Assembly (NCBI GenBank): GCA_025517485.1
Contig: JAOPKB010000007.1
Span: 1 to 64,000, forward strand
Origin: Natronoglomus mannanivorans
Lineage (GTDB): Archaea; Halobacteriota; Halobacteria; Halobacteriales; Natrialbaceae
Length of the DNA: 64,000 nt
Direction of reading: 5' to 3'
Shown here piece by piece: positions 15,699-24,742 of this stretch (position 1 is its first letter; every line of letters begins with the position of its first letter). Position numbers and translations under genes: made by a program. The notes below the pieces were generated by a model. It did not search any database and had not been told where the DNA came from. It was given only the letters and a program-made list of their open reading frames with translations.

Positions 15699-16979
15699 AT
15701 GGCGAAACAGGTCGTCACCCGCACCTACACTGCTTCCATACGGAACCAGCCACAGGTATGCGATGACCTCGATTCGCTCGGGTTCTCAGCCTCGAAACTC
15801 TGGAACGTCGGACGGTGGACGTGCAGTCGCGTCTGGGACGAAATTGACTACATTCCAGAACACGACGAACTCACCGCCTACCTCAAGAGCCACGACCGCT
15901 ACGATGACCTGCATTCTCAGTCAAGTCAGCGAGTCCTTCAAGAACTCGCTGAGGCGTTCAACGGCTGGTACGGCAAACGACGCAACGGAGACACGAACGC
16001 AAACCCGCCCGGCTACCGCAAACACAACGACGAACACCCACGATCAACGGTCACATTCAAGAACAAGGGCTTCAAACTCGACACGAAGTACAACCGCGTC
16101 CGACTCTCCAAGGGGTCGAACCTCAAGGAGAATTGGTCAGACTTCATCCTCTGTGAGTACCAGACTCGCCCGGATGTTGACCTCTCTGCCGTAGAAAGCG
16201 TTCAACAAGTTCGAGCGGTCTGGACGGGCGACGAATGGGAACTCCATTTCGTGTGTAAAGTCCAAATAGAAGTTGCCGAAGCACCCGGTGAGAAGACCGT
16301 TGGTGTGGACCTCGGTATCAACAATTTCGCCGCTCTCGCCTACGAAGACGGTTACAGTGAGTTGTATCCGCTGAATTGCCTGAAGCAGGACGACTACTAC
16401 TTCAGCAAACGGATTGCCCGCTGTGACGATTTGGACTCCGAGCAGGCCACATGGTTGAATCAGAAGAAGTCGGGTCGCCGCACCCACTACTTCCATACAC
16501 TCTCAAAACACATCGTCCAGCGATGTGTTGAGGAGGGAGTTGGAACCATCGTGATTGGCGACCTCTCCGGTATCCGCGAGGACGAGGAGAACGGCGAGTC
16601 AAAGAACTGGGGCAAGCATGGCAACCTCGACCTGCACTTATGGGCGTTTGACCGCTTCACCGACTTGCTGACCTACAAGGCAGAGATGGAGGGTATCACG
16701 GTCGAGCAAGTGTCCGAGCGTGATACGTCGAAGTCGTGTTCGTGTTGCGATCGGAAGCGTGATGCGAACCGTGTTGAACGCGGACTGTATGTCTGCGATG
16801 AGTGTGATACGGTGGCGAACGCGGATGTGAACAGTGCTGAGAATATTCGGCAGAAAGTATCTCCGAGTCTCGCCAGTGATGGGGGAGATAGGAGTAACGG
16901 CTGGTTGGCACAGCCTTCGGTGTACCTGTTCGATTCAGAGAGCGGTTGCTTCGCACCGCGAGAACAGGCTACGTCGTAA
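15699..16979 (+). CDS. tnpB: RNA-guided endonuclease TnpB
   Basis: 426 aa. In the RuvC-like nuclease the first catalytic Asp is D204 (VGVDLGINNF) and the third is D376 (ANADVNSAENI). The zinc ribbon has CxxC at 347/350 and CDEC at 366/369. Where RuvC-II usually has Glu (EDL), this protein reads IVIGDLSGIRED with Gly at 287, so the catalytic Glu must be elsewhere or be lost. The N-terminal 190 residues are the nucleic-acid recognition lobe. TnpB uses an RNA derived from the element's right end to cut matching DNA, which helps retain the element. Its own 3' end probably overlaps the guide RNA gene. Full length; no frameshift. Confidence 0.93.
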   Translation: MAKQVVTRTYTASIRNQPQVCDDLDSLGFSASKLWNVGRWTCSRVWDEIDYIPEHDELTAYLKSHDRYDDLHSQSSQRVLQELAEAFNGWYGKRRNGDTNANPPGYRKHNDEHPRSTVTFKNKGFKLDTKYNRVRLSKGSNLKENWSDFILCEYQTRPDVDLSAVESVQQVRAVWTGDEWELHFVCKVQIEVAEAPGEKTVGVDLGINNFAALAYEDGYSELYPLNCLKQDDYYFSKRIARCDDLDSEQATWLNQKKSGRRTHYFHTLSKHIVQRCVEEGVGTIVIGDLSGIREDEENGESKNWGKHGNLDLHLWAFDRFTDLLTYKAEMEGITVEQVSERDTSKSCSCCDRKRDANRVERGLYVCDECDTVANADVNSAENIRQKVSPSLASDGGDRSNGWLAQPSVYLFDSESGCFAPREQATS

Positions 16980-17007
16980 ACCACAATATTCCAACGCGGT
17001 CGGGAAT

Positions 17008-17036
17008 CCTCGCCCTTCAGGGCGGGGAGGATGTCA
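17008..17036 (+). repeat. right end of the TnpB element, likely guide-RNA scaffold end
   Basis: An 8-pair hairpin (cctcgccc / gggcgggg) followed by aggatgtca. In this group the guide RNA is transcribed from the 3' part of tnpB through this end, and the guide itself is the flanking sequence, here the 3' end of the pectate lyase gene. Confidence 0.7.
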
Positions 17037-18560
17037 AAGACGTTCGAAGAGTTCGACGACGTCGGTGACGCTCACGGCACCGTTGCCGTCGAAGTCGTAG
17101 TACTGCGGGTAGTCGGCGACGTCCGGATTGTCCACGTTTTCGAAGAAGACGTTCACGTCCGTGGTCGTCGTCGAGCCACTGCCGGTAAAGTCGTTGTGCA
17201 GTCCGTCACCGGTCGTATCCGCGGTCTGGGTGCCGTCGATCGCTGGTGACTCGGTCCCCGGGTCTTCGCCCGGTGGATCCTCACCCAGTTCGACGGCTCT
17301 CGTGTGCTGGCTCAGCCAGTCGGTGATGTCTCCCTCGAGGGAATCGATCTCTCTAGTCGTCCCCTCGAAATCTGGGTAGCCACCACCCTCCGCTTCGTGG
17401 TCGACCCAGTCGCCCGTTCCCTCTGCGACGTCCTGCAGAATCCGCTCTTCGACCGCGATACGTTCGGCGGGACGGGCACCTACGTTCGCGAGGTTGTGCT
17501 CGAGGACGTCCGACGACGGTAGGGCGTCGAGGGACTCGGGCCAGAGCAAGCGGTCGTCGTGGTGCTGGAGGTCTCCGTCGTAGAGCGACACATCACCGTC
17601 GGTGTAGTTGTCCGCCACGTGAACCTGTCCGTCGCCGCGAACGGCCGGATTATCCGAGACGGGCCGCAGGAAAGCGTTGCCCTCGATGGTCGCGACCGTC
17701 GAGTCGTCGAGCGTCGGACCCCAGTCGTAGTTGTAGAGAACGTTGTTCACGACCGCACTCTGCGAGTCGTTTTTCAGCCGCGGGTTGCGACTGCGGTTGT
17801 GCGCCCAGACGTTGCCAGCTAGCGTGACGTTCTCGGCCCGGTCGCCGACGAGCGTTCCGTACCCTCGGGGCGGATCTCGATGGGCGATCTCGTTGAGTCC
17901 CTCGGCGATGAGGTTGTTGGTAAACGTCGTGTCGACCGTGTCGTAGCCCACCGAGAGCGTCTGTTCGAGTCCCCAGACGCTCGTACAGTGGTCCCAGACG
18001 ATATTCTCGGAGTCGTCGTCCGTCCGCGAGTCGGGATGCCAGTTGGCGTCGCCTTCGTGACCGGCGTGGCCGCCACAGACCCGGATGTGTTGTATCACGC
18101 AGTCGTCCGCGCTGACGTTGATTCCGCCACGGATGAGTGTGATCCCCGGTGAGGGTGCCGTCTGCCCCGCGACGTACGTCTTCTCGTTCGTGACTCGCGT
18201 CCAGCGGTCCTCCCCGCCGAGGTCGATGACGCCGCCGACCTCGAAGACGATGATCCGCCGTCCGACGTCCTCGATGCCGAGTTCGTCGTCGTCGGCCTGG
18301 ATAGCCCACTTGAACGACCCCTCGCCGTCGCTGTCGAGGCTCGTCACGCGAACGACTGCGAGTGGCCCCTCGGTGAGCCATCCGAGATCCGCGAAGCCGT
18401 CGTCCGGCGCGAACTCCGAACTCGGGGACTCCGCACCGACGTTCTCGAGAGTGATGACCTCGACATCGTCCGATTGTGCGCTCGCGTTTCCACCGAGTGC
18501 GAGCGAACCGATGCCTGCTGCGCCGACCGTCTGTAAGAACGTCCGTCTCTCTTGTCGCAT
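17034..18560 (-). CDS. secreted pectate lyase with C-terminal dockerin-like module
   Basis: 508 aa. Tat signal (RQERRTFLQTVGAAGIGS) ending near residue 28. The catalytic right-handed beta-helix covers about 30-430 and has the TYVAGQTAPSPGITLIRGG, NIVWDHCTSVWGLEQTLSV and RNPRLKN stretches of bacterial pectate lyases of the PL1-like group. The last 65 residues form a dockerin-like module with two calcium-type loops, DTTGDGLHND and DFDGNGAVSVTD. The enzyme cleaves pectate by beta-elimination outside the cell. The stop codon coincides with the end of the TnpB element. An AT-rich promoter tract (aattttaag) lies about 30 bases upstream of the ATG. The next gene rightward is a paralogous lyase. Confidence 0.9.
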   Translation of the reverse strand: MRQERRTFLQTVGAAGIGSLALGGNASAQSDDVEVITLENVGAESPSSEFAPDDGFADLGWLTEGPLAVVRVTSLDSDGEGSFKWAIQADDDELGIEDVGRRIIVFEVGGVIDLGGEDRWTRVTNEKTYVAGQTAPSPGITLIRGGINVSADDCVIQHIRVCGGHAGHEGDANWHPDSRTDDDSENIVWDHCTSVWGLEQTLSVGYDTVDTTFTNNLIAEGLNEIAHRDPPRGYGTLVGDRAENVTLAGNVWAHNRSRNPRLKNDSQSAVVNNVLYNYDWGPTLDDSTVATIEGNAFLRPVSDNPAVRGDGQVHVADNYTDGDVSLYDGDLQHHDDRLLWPESLDALPSSDVLEHNLANVGARPAERIAVEERILQDVAEGTGDWVDHEAEGGGYPDFEGTTREIDSLEGDITDWLSQHTRAVELGEDPPGEDPGTESPAIDGTQTADTTGDGLHNDFTGSGSTTTTDVNVFFENVDNPDVADYPQYYDFDGNGAVSVTDVVELFERL

Positions 18561-18767
18561 ACCACACTATATTGCGACACAAACAACTTAAAATTTATTA
18601 ATATGTGTGAAAAACACACCCTCTCTGGTTACTCACAGTCCCAATCCAGTGAACCGGTCACGACTACTGTGGTCTGGTGGGTCGTGGATTCTGTACTCGC
18701 GGCCCGATGGCGACGCCACATCTCGTCAGTTGGTACCGTGGATCGACGGAAATCCCGTCCCGGCGGA

Positions 18768-20957
18768 TCAGGAGACGGTGATCGTTACGTCGACGGTGGT
18801 CTGGTCGCCCTCGTCGTTCGTCGCGGTCAGGGCGACGACGTAGTTTCCGGGTTCGTCGTACGCGTGGCCGACCCACCACCCTTCCGCAGTGGTCCCGTCG
18901 CCGAGGTCCCACGCGAGGTCAGTGATCCAGTTGGTGTTCCCGGATGTATCGACGACTTGGAAGGAAACGAACTCTCCGGCTTCGACACTGGTTGCAGACG
19001 GGCCGATTTCGGCGATGGCGTCGACGGGGTCGTCGTCCGCTTCGTCCGTAGTGACAGTGATCGTCGCAGCATCGGTTTCGGTGCCATCCTCGCCGACGGC
19101 ACTAACGCCAATCTCGTAGCTGGTGTCGGCTGTGAGTCCCGTGACGGTCGCAGCGCTCGCAGTCGTCTCCTGGTCGACCGACCCGTCGACGGAGACGACG
19201 TATTCGACGGCGTGTACGTCGTCGTTCCAGGCAATCTCGACCGACGTTTCGCCCGTGGAGACGACCTCGAGCCCGGTTGGGACACCGGGTTCGCCGGGCG
19301 TCTCGTCGGACTCGGTCTCGACCTGGATCGTCACTTCCTGTGACTCGTTGCCATCGGTATCGACGGCCACGACGCCGACCGTGTAAGTCGTCCCGGGATC
19401 GAGACCTGTCAGCGTCGTCGACGTCGTCCCCGAGTCGACGGTCTCGAGGACCGTGCCGTCGACGGAGACCGAGTAACTGCCGATCGGTTCGTCACCGGGC
19501 TCGGCGGCAGTCCATTCGATGTCGAAACCGGTCGTCGACTGTGCTGGTGAGGCGAGCCCCGTCGGAGCCGACGGTGGCTGGGGCTGGGGCTCCGGTTCGC
19601 CGTTGCCGCCGTTCGGCGGTTCCTCGCCGAGTTCGACGGCTCTGGTGTGTTGGATCAGCCAATCGGTGATGTCGCCGTCGGGGATCTCGAGTTCGCGAGT
19701 AGTCGACGGGAGGTCGGGGTAGCCGCCGACTTCGTCCTGACTGTCGATGATCTCACCGGTGCCGTTCTGGACGTCCGCGAGCACCTGTTCCTCGAGGTCG
19801 ATCCGCTCGGCGGGTCGCGCTCCGACGTTCGAGAGGGCGTGCTCGAGCGGGTCGCCGTCCATCGGAGAGAAGGTGTCGGGCCAGTACTCGTCGATCGGTT
19901 CGTCCTCGAAGACGAACTCGTCGTCCTCGTCGACGAGCGTGTAGCCGTCGTCGTACTCGTTGTCCGCGAGGTAGAGGTGGATCGGCGGGTCGCTCTCGTC
20001 GTGTTGGGTATAGACGATCGGTCGGTCGAAATCGGCCGCTTCGCCCGCGATGTGGCGGTTGCCCACCATGTTGACGTAGTTGGGATCGTCCTGATCGTCA
20101 CCGATACGCATCCCGCGCTCGAAGTTGTACCAGACGTTGTTGGCGACCATCGCCTCCGTTCCACCCTTGAGTCGAGGATTACGGCTCCACGTGTGCGCGT
20201 AGAGATTCCCCAGAAGCGCTCCCGTGTCCATCCCGTTGCCGAACAGCGTCCCGTACGCCCGTGTCGAGTCGCTGTGGACCGGCGCATCGAACAGCGGGAG
20301 GGCGATCATGTTGTTACTGAAGGTGATGTCCTCGCTGTCGCTGCCAGCGTTGACCGACATCGATTCCTCGGTGCCGAAGAAGACCGAACAGTGATCGAAG
20401 ACGATGTTGAACCCGTTGTCGCCGGCGACCATCGCGTCAGCAGCGTCGCTGGTCTGATCGCCCGGCATCGACCGGATGTGCTGGACGAACTGGTTCTCCT
20501 CGTCGAACTCCACACCGGGTTTGTCCGATCGGATGATCGTGATTCCCGGCTCCGGCGCTGTCTGGCCGGCGACGTAGACGTTCTTGCGTTCGGCCTGAAT
20601 GTCTTCGCCGTCGAGGTCGATGACGCCACCGACTTCGAAGACGATCAGCCGCGGCGCGCCCTCCTCCAAGCCGATGTCTCCCAGGTTGACCTCGAGAGCC
20701 CACTTGAGCGAGCCCTCACCGGTGGCGTCGAGGTTCGTCACTCGGAGGACGACGAACTCCTCGTCGGCGATCCAGCTGGTGTCGGCGAACCCGTCGTCGG
20801 GGGCGAGTTCGGAACTCGGGGAGTCGACCCCAACGTTCTCGAGTGTCACTACTTCCGTCTCGTCGCTCGACTGTGCGGTTGTACTTCCGGTGGCTACGGC
20901 CGATCCGATACCGATCGCCCCGATCGTTCGCAGGAACGTTCGTCTATTTTCTCTCAT
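18768..20957 (-). CDS. secreted pectate lyase with two Fn3 domains and a PKD domain
   Basis: 729 aa. Tat signal (RENRRTFLRTIGAIGIG). A catalytic beta-helix (about 30-430) homologous to the neighbouring lyase: VAGQTAPEPGITII, NIVFDHCSVFFGTEESMSV and SRNPRLKGGTEAMVANNVWYN. After a Pro/Glu-rich linker come two fibronectin type III domains (about 460-550 and 555-640; ending TGLDPGTTYTVGVVAVD and TGLTADTSYEIGVSAVG) and a C-terminal PKD-like domain with WDLGDGTTAEGWWVGHAYDEPGNY. No dockerin-like module, unlike its paralogue. Probably acts extracellularly on pectin. Same orientation as the other lyase, with 207 bases between them, so each may have its own promoter. Confidence 0.88.
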   Translation of the reverse strand: MRENRRTFLRTIGAIGIGSAVATGSTTAQSSDETEVVTLENVGVDSPSSELAPDDGFADTSWIADEEFVVLRVTNLDATGEGSLKWALEVNLGDIGLEEGAPRLIVFEVGGVIDLDGEDIQAERKNVYVAGQTAPEPGITIIRSDKPGVEFDEENQFVQHIRSMPGDQTSDAADAMVAGDNGFNIVFDHCSVFFGTEESMSVNAGSDSEDITFSNNMIALPLFDAPVHSDSTRAYGTLFGNGMDTGALLGNLYAHTWSRNPRLKGGTEAMVANNVWYNFERGMRIGDDQDDPNYVNMVGNRHIAGEAADFDRPIVYTQHDESDPPIHLYLADNEYDDGYTLVDEDDEFVFEDEPIDEYWPDTFSPMDGDPLEHALSNVGARPAERIDLEEQVLADVQNGTGEIIDSQDEVGGYPDLPSTTRELEIPDGDITDWLIQHTRAVELGEEPPNGGNGEPEPQPQPPSAPTGLASPAQSTTGFDIEWTAAEPGDEPIGSYSVSVDGTVLETVDSGTTSTTLTGLDPGTTYTVGVVAVDTDGNESQEVTIQVETESDETPGEPGVPTGLEVVSTGETSVEIAWNDDVHAVEYVVSVDGSVDQETTASAATVTGLTADTSYEIGVSAVGEDGTETDAATITVTTDEADDDPVDAIAEIGPSATSVEAGEFVSFQVVDTSGNTNWITDLAWDLGDGTTAEGWWVGHAYDEPGNYVVALTATNDEGDQTTVDVTITVS

Positions 20958-21613
20958 GCTCCATCGCCACGGTATATTCCCTCTCCACTTTACAATTATT
21001 AGGGTAATTGTAGAATAAATTTTATGAATGTTCGGTGCTGGAGAACCACTCTCTACACTCGACCCAACTCCTTTTTCACATCGAATGCCGTGTCGAAATC
21101 ACCCACGAGAGGTCCTAGAGGCGGTTATTTCGATGGCTCGATCTCTGACCCGGAGTTCGCCGATCACCTCGATGCCGTCGACGAACCATCGATTCTACGC
21201 CACAAATCAACGTATGATGACATATCTTCGTTCCGTTCTGAAGAACACTACTAACTCACCGTCGTCTTCGTGGACCGTTCGGATTCTCCGGAGAACGAGG
21301 CTGACACGTCGATTACGTGATATCGGTGCTGGTGACTTTTCCGACGAGAACGAGTTGGGCGTCTCGACGAGTTCGATGTCCTCTCTCGAGAGGCCACTGT
21401 CACCGTTCTTGGCTCACTTCCAGCGAAATCCCCTGTCTCGTTCGGCTCTGGGAAACACGCAGTCGATTCCCAGTTCCGCTCTGGATACCTCGTCACTGTC
21501 GATGGGAGACCAGGGGTGAGAGTAGAGCTCGCGGGCAGTACACGGGGCCATCGAGAGCGGTCTCCGCCGGCGTAGCCGTGGGTTTCATACCGTCTCGACG
21601 GGTGCACTGCGTC
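20958..21613. other. long intergenic region; possible small ORF at 21024-21254
   Basis: AT-rich promoter sequence for the lyase lies near 20980-21020. An open frame of 76 codons (21024-21254, plus) has plausible acidic character only in its second half (SISDPEFADHLDAVDEPS). It may be a gene remnant, and I do not call it a gene. The rest up to the creatininase-family gene shows nothing. Confidence 0.3.
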
Positions 21614-22348
21614 ATGAACCTCTCTTCGGTCACGTGGACCGACGTCGCCGACAGCGAGACCGACCTCGCGCTCGTCCCCGTCGGCAGCACGGAACAGCAC
21701 GGGCCCCACGCTCCGCTCGGAACCGACGCCCTCCTCGCCGAGGCGATCGCCGAGGCAGGTGCCGATCGATTCGACGGCGACCCCGTTCGCTCACCGACGA
21801 TTCCGATCGGCGTCGCCGAGGAACACCGCCACTTCCCCGGGACGATGTGGGTCTCCCCCGAGACGTTTCGGCGCTACGTCCGCGAAGCCGTCGGGAGTCT
21901 CGCCTCCCACGGGTTCGACCGGGTCGTCCTCGTAAACGGCCACGGCGGCAACGTCGACGCCCTGCGGGAGGTCACCGGTACGATCTCCCGCCACGACGAC
22001 GCCTACGCCGTCTCCTTCACGTGGTTCGACGCGATCGACGCCGACGACATGGGCCACGGCGGCCCGCTCGAGACGGCACTCCTTCGATACCTCTTCCCAG
22101 AACTCGTCCGCGAGAACCGGATCGAAGACGCCCGTGAGGGCGCCGCTGCGAGCTGGGGTGAGTGGGTGAGTCGGACGAATCTGGCCCACGATTCGGCGGA
22201 ATTTTCGGAGAACGGCGTCGTCGGTGACCCGGCAGCCGGCGACGCCGAGCGAGGGCGTGAACTGTTCGACGAGTCGGTCGCTGCACTCGTTGGGCTTCTC
22301 GAGGCGGTTGCGACTCGAGACGTCTCGGAACCTGACCGACGGGGGTGA
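21614..22348 (+). CDS. creatininase-family amidohydrolase
   Basis: 244 aa. The family hallmarks are present: PVGSTEQHGPHAPLGTD near the N-terminus (Glu and His metal ligands), EEHRHFPGT, VNGHGGNVDAL and DDMGHGGPLETA. These bind a two-metal centre that hydrolyses cyclic or linear amides. In archaea a related member (ArfB) removes formate in riboflavin/F420 biosynthesis, so this gene could be that enzyme; a different amidase is equally possible from sequence alone. The ATG at 21614 starts right at the conserved N-terminus; the frame is open upstream but without family similarity. Convergent with the DUF5790 gene. Confidence 0.85.
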   Translation: MNLSSVTWTDVADSETDLALVPVGSTEQHGPHAPLGTDALLAEAIAEAGADRFDGDPVRSPTIPIGVAEEHRHFPGTMWVSPETFRRYVREAVGSLASHGFDRVVLVNGHGGNVDALREVTGTISRHDDAYAVSFTWFDAIDADDMGHGGPLETALLRYLFPELVRENRIEDAREGAAASWGEWVSRTNLAHDSAEFSENGVVGDPAAGDAERGRELFDESVAALVGLLEAVATRDVSEPDRRG

Positions 22349-22367
22349 CCGGTCGCGGTCGGTGGGG

Positions 22368-22793
22368 TTACTCTTCGTCTTCGTCCTCTGCTTCGCTCTC
22401 GTCGACACCCGCCTCCTCGAGTGTCCCACGGAGCGCCGGAATCGTGGCGGTGAGTTCGCCGACCTGCTCGCCGGCCGCAGAGATGTCCTCGATGGCCTCC
22501 TCGATGGCTTCGATCTCCGCCTCGAGGTCGTCGGCGTCGTCGAAGGCGTCGGCGCGCTGGCCCATCGTGAACCACTTCTTCGCGTCGCGGAGGTGGTCCT
22601 CGGCGTCGCCGGCGTCGAGGGCGGATTTCAGGCCGTTGAGCACGCCCAGCACGTTGTCGGCGTCGGTCTCCCAGACGTCGTCGGATTCGGGCAGGGCGTC
22701 CCAGGCCTCCGCGAGCGATGCTTCGACGTCCTCACGCATCTCGTTGGCCGCTTCGCCGAACAGTTCGTCGTTGTCGAGTGCCGTCTGGCTCAT
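22368..22793 (-). CDS. DUF5790 family protein
   Basis: 141 aa, extremely acidic, all helical. It opens SQTALDNDELFGEAANEMREDVEASL and contains LGVLNGLKSALDAGDAEDHLRDAKKWFTMGQRADAF, the haloarchaeal DUF5790 signature. The C-terminal half is a probable coiled coil (ADDLEAEIEAIEEAIEDI) ending in a run of Glu and Asp. Function unknown; found only in haloarchaea. It stands alone and is convergent with the creatininase-family gene. Confidence 0.85.
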   Translation of the reverse strand: MSQTALDNDELFGEAANEMREDVEASLAEAWDALPESDDVWETDADNVLGVLNGLKSALDAGDAEDHLRDAKKWFTMGQRADAFDDADDLEAEIEAIEEAIEDISAAGEQVGELTATIPALRGTLEEAGVDESEAEDEDEE

Positions 22794-23108
22794 GTCACGT
22801 CCTTCACGCCCGGTGGGGTTAAAAGATAGCCCGAAAGTGAAAGTGAAATACGGCTCGAGCGGCCCGGTACTGACGAATTAGCTGTGAAATTTCGAAAGGG
22901 ATGTCGTCGTCTCTGGTGGCGGTTCGTACGGTCTACTCTCCGTCATTCCAGCCCAATCGCGAACCGTCGGCGGGGACGCTGGCACAACGTTACAGCCAAC
23001 TGTCTCAGTGTTTGTCGACTTCCAGCCGTCGACTACCAGTCGTCGGTCGGTCGTCCTCTGCTGGCACTGTCGAAGTGTTGGTGGACAGTGATACCGAACT
23101 CACCGGCG
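22794..23108. other. intergenic, nothing recognised
   Basis: About 315 bases with no credible reading frame, RNA gene or repeat that I can see. It contains the promoter of the DUF5790 gene on its left side. Confidence 0.3.
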
Positions 23109-23297
23109 TCACTGGTGGTTCTTCGCCACGTAGTAGAGTACCGTCGCCGACGCAATGCCGCCGGCGGTCGCTGGAAACAGCGACCTGCGAAGCGACGGCT
23201 CGCCGAAAACCGATCCGGCGAGTGTATAGACGACGATCCAGGTGGCGACCGTCACTGCCCCAAAGAGCCACGGGTTCTCGAGTACGAATCGATTCAT
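23109..23297 (-). CDS. small two-helix membrane protein, unknown
   Basis: 62 aa from the ATG at 23297. Two predicted membrane helices (WLFGAVTVATWIVVYTLAG and FPATAGGIASATVLYYVA) are separated by a short polar turn. Not recognised as a named family. A longer TTG-started form adds eleven residues. It lies downstream of mptD on the same strand, separated by about 120 bases. Confidence 0.6.
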   Translation of the reverse strand: MNRFVLENPWLFGAVTVATWIVVYTLAGSVFGEPSLRRSLFPATAGGIASATVLYYVAKNHQ

Positions 23298-23416
23298 CTC
23301 GCTCACGTTTCGCTTCGTGGCCTCCCCCAAAATCGGTGTCGAGGCGAGAGTCTACGCGTCCCGTTCGATGGGATGCGACTCGAGGATCGATATCGAGCGG
23401 CTCGGCACGAACCGGC

Positions 23417-23755
23417 TCACCGTTCGACGGAGACGACCCGCATCCGCGGATAGCCCTCTTCCATCTCCATTCGGGTAACGACCTCGCAGTCGTCGTGGTC
23501 GACGACGATCTCGACTTCCACGAACTCGCCGGTCATCTCGGTGTAGCCGTGCTGGCAGGCCGCTGCGAGTACGTCCTCGCGGACGTCGACGGTCACCGAC
23601 TGACAGTGGGGCTGGTTCTCGATTGCCTCTTCCATCGCTCGAGCGAGGCCGGGTGCGCTCTCGGGAGAGACGGGGGTGCCCGCGAACTGGTGGTAGAGCG
23701 ATCCGAACTTGATGCCCGCTTCGAAGCAGGCCACTTCGGCGTTTGTCGCGTCCAT
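23417..23755 (-). CDS. mptD: archaeal dihydroneopterin aldolase MptD
   Basis: 112 aa from the ATG at 23755. The conserved archaeal signature CFEAGIKFGSLYHQFAGTPVS is at the N-terminus, followed by NQPHCQSVTVDVRED and a beta-rich C-terminus ending PRMRVVSVER. This family converts dihydroneopterin to 6-hydroxymethyl-dihydropterin in the archaeal tetrahydromethanopterin/folate pathway. The upstream extension in the same frame (to 23884) has basic, non-haloarchaeal composition and is not coding. Divergent from azf, with about 170 bases between them holding both promoters. Confidence 0.82.
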   Translation of the reverse strand: MDATNAEVACFEAGIKFGSLYHQFAGTPVSPESAPGLARAMEEAIENQPHCQSVTVDVREDVLAAACQHGYTEMTGEFVEVEIVVDHDDCEVVTRMEMEEGYPRMRVVSVER

Positions 23756-23925
23756 GTCTGTGGCTGGTTCGGAGGGGGGAAGGTCGTTGTGGTGGCCGTG
23801 GGTCGTCGTGAGGGGGCCATCGAGAATCGGTACTCGATACGATTCGACACGTCTTCGTCGTGTCCCTGTCGATCGGAATCGCACGTTACTTATCGTCGGT
23901 TACCTTCAGGCCCAACGAGAACAGA

Positions 23926-24669
23926 ATGGCACAGTCGGTCCTGCTCACAGGGGCTGCGGGGCGCGTCGGGCAAGCGATCCTCGCCGACCTCGCAGACGAG
24001 TACGAGTGGCGATTGCTCGATCGCGATCCGCCGACCGAGGAGCTCCCGGGGGAGTTCGTCGTCGCGGACATCACCGACAGCGAGGCCGTCCGCGAGGCGA
24101 TGGACGGTATCGACGCCGTCATCCACCTCGCGGGCGACCCCCGTCCGGAAGCGCCGTGGGACAGCGTCCTCACGAACAACATCGACGGCGCTCAGACCGT
24201 CTACGAGGCCGCCGTCGACGCCGGCGTCGAGAAGGTCGCGTTCGCCTCCTCGAACCACGCCGTCGGCGCCTACGAGACGCCCGAGCGCGTCCCCGATCTG
24301 TACCGTCCCCACGACCAGTATCGACTCGACGGCTCCGAACTTCCCCGTCCGGGGAACCTCTACGGCGTTTCCAAGGCCGCCGGCGAGACCCTCGGCCGAT
24401 ACTACCACGACGAACACGATCTGTCGGTCGTCTGCGTGCGCATCGGCAACCTCACCAAGGGGCATCCGCCGATCGACTACGAACGCGGACAGGCGATGTG
24501 GCTCTCCTACCGCGACTGTGCACACCTCTTCGATCGCTGTATCCGCGCCGACTACGGCTACGAGATCGTCTACGGCATCTCCGACAACGACCGAAAGTAC
24601 TACTCGCTCGAGCGCGCTCGAGCGGTGCTCGGGTACGAACCCCGGGACAACTCCGCCCACCACGACTGA
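23926..24669 (+). CDS. azf: NAD-dependent glucose-6-phosphate dehydrogenase (Azf)
   Basis: 247 aa extended short-chain dehydrogenase. The N-terminal Rossmann motif is LLTGAAGRVGQ (GxxGxxG type), and the catalytic Tyr/Lys sit in NLYGVSKAAGE. The stretches HLAGDPRPEAPWDSVLTNNIDG, FASSNHAVGAYETPERVPDLYRPH and IVYGISDNDRKYYS match the haloarchaeal zwischenferment known from Haloferax volcanii. It oxidises glucose 6-phosphate in the oxidative pentose phosphate route with NAD. The ATG at 23926 is chosen; the frame extends upstream without similarity. Single gene, and the natural intracellular end point for sugars released by the secreted glucanases. Confidence 0.88.
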   Translation: MAQSVLLTGAAGRVGQAILADLADEYEWRLLDRDPPTEELPGEFVVADITDSEAVREAMDGIDAVIHLAGDPRPEAPWDSVLTNNIDGAQTVYEAAVDAGVEKVAFASSNHAVGAYETPERVPDLYRPHDQYRLDGSELPRPGNLYGVSKAAGETLGRYYHDEHDLSVVCVRIGNLTKGHPPIDYERGQAMWLSYRDCAHLFDRCIRADYGYEIVYGISDNDRKYYSLERARAVLGYEPRDNSAHHD

Positions 24670-24742
24670 GCGACGAGTCCGCGTTGCGAGGAGACTGCGC
24701 AGGGCGAACACCCGCGTGCGACCCACTCCGAAGACGACGCGA

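Larger units (their letters stand above)
15601..17036 (+). mobile_element. solitary tnpB element (IS1341-type of the IS200/IS605 group)
   Basis: One tnpB gene without tnpA, a right-end hairpin, and the terminal aggatgtca. The left boundary is approximate. Lacking its own transposase, it would need TnpA in trans to move. The right end falls on the last bases of the pectate lyase gene. Confidence 0.75.

Noticed and set aside
21028..21519. 163-codon open frame in the spacer before the creatininase-family gene
   Set aside because: Composition is Ser/Arg/Thr-rich and unlike haloarchaeal proteins; no start signal. A shorter overlapping frame is mentioned only as a possible remnant.
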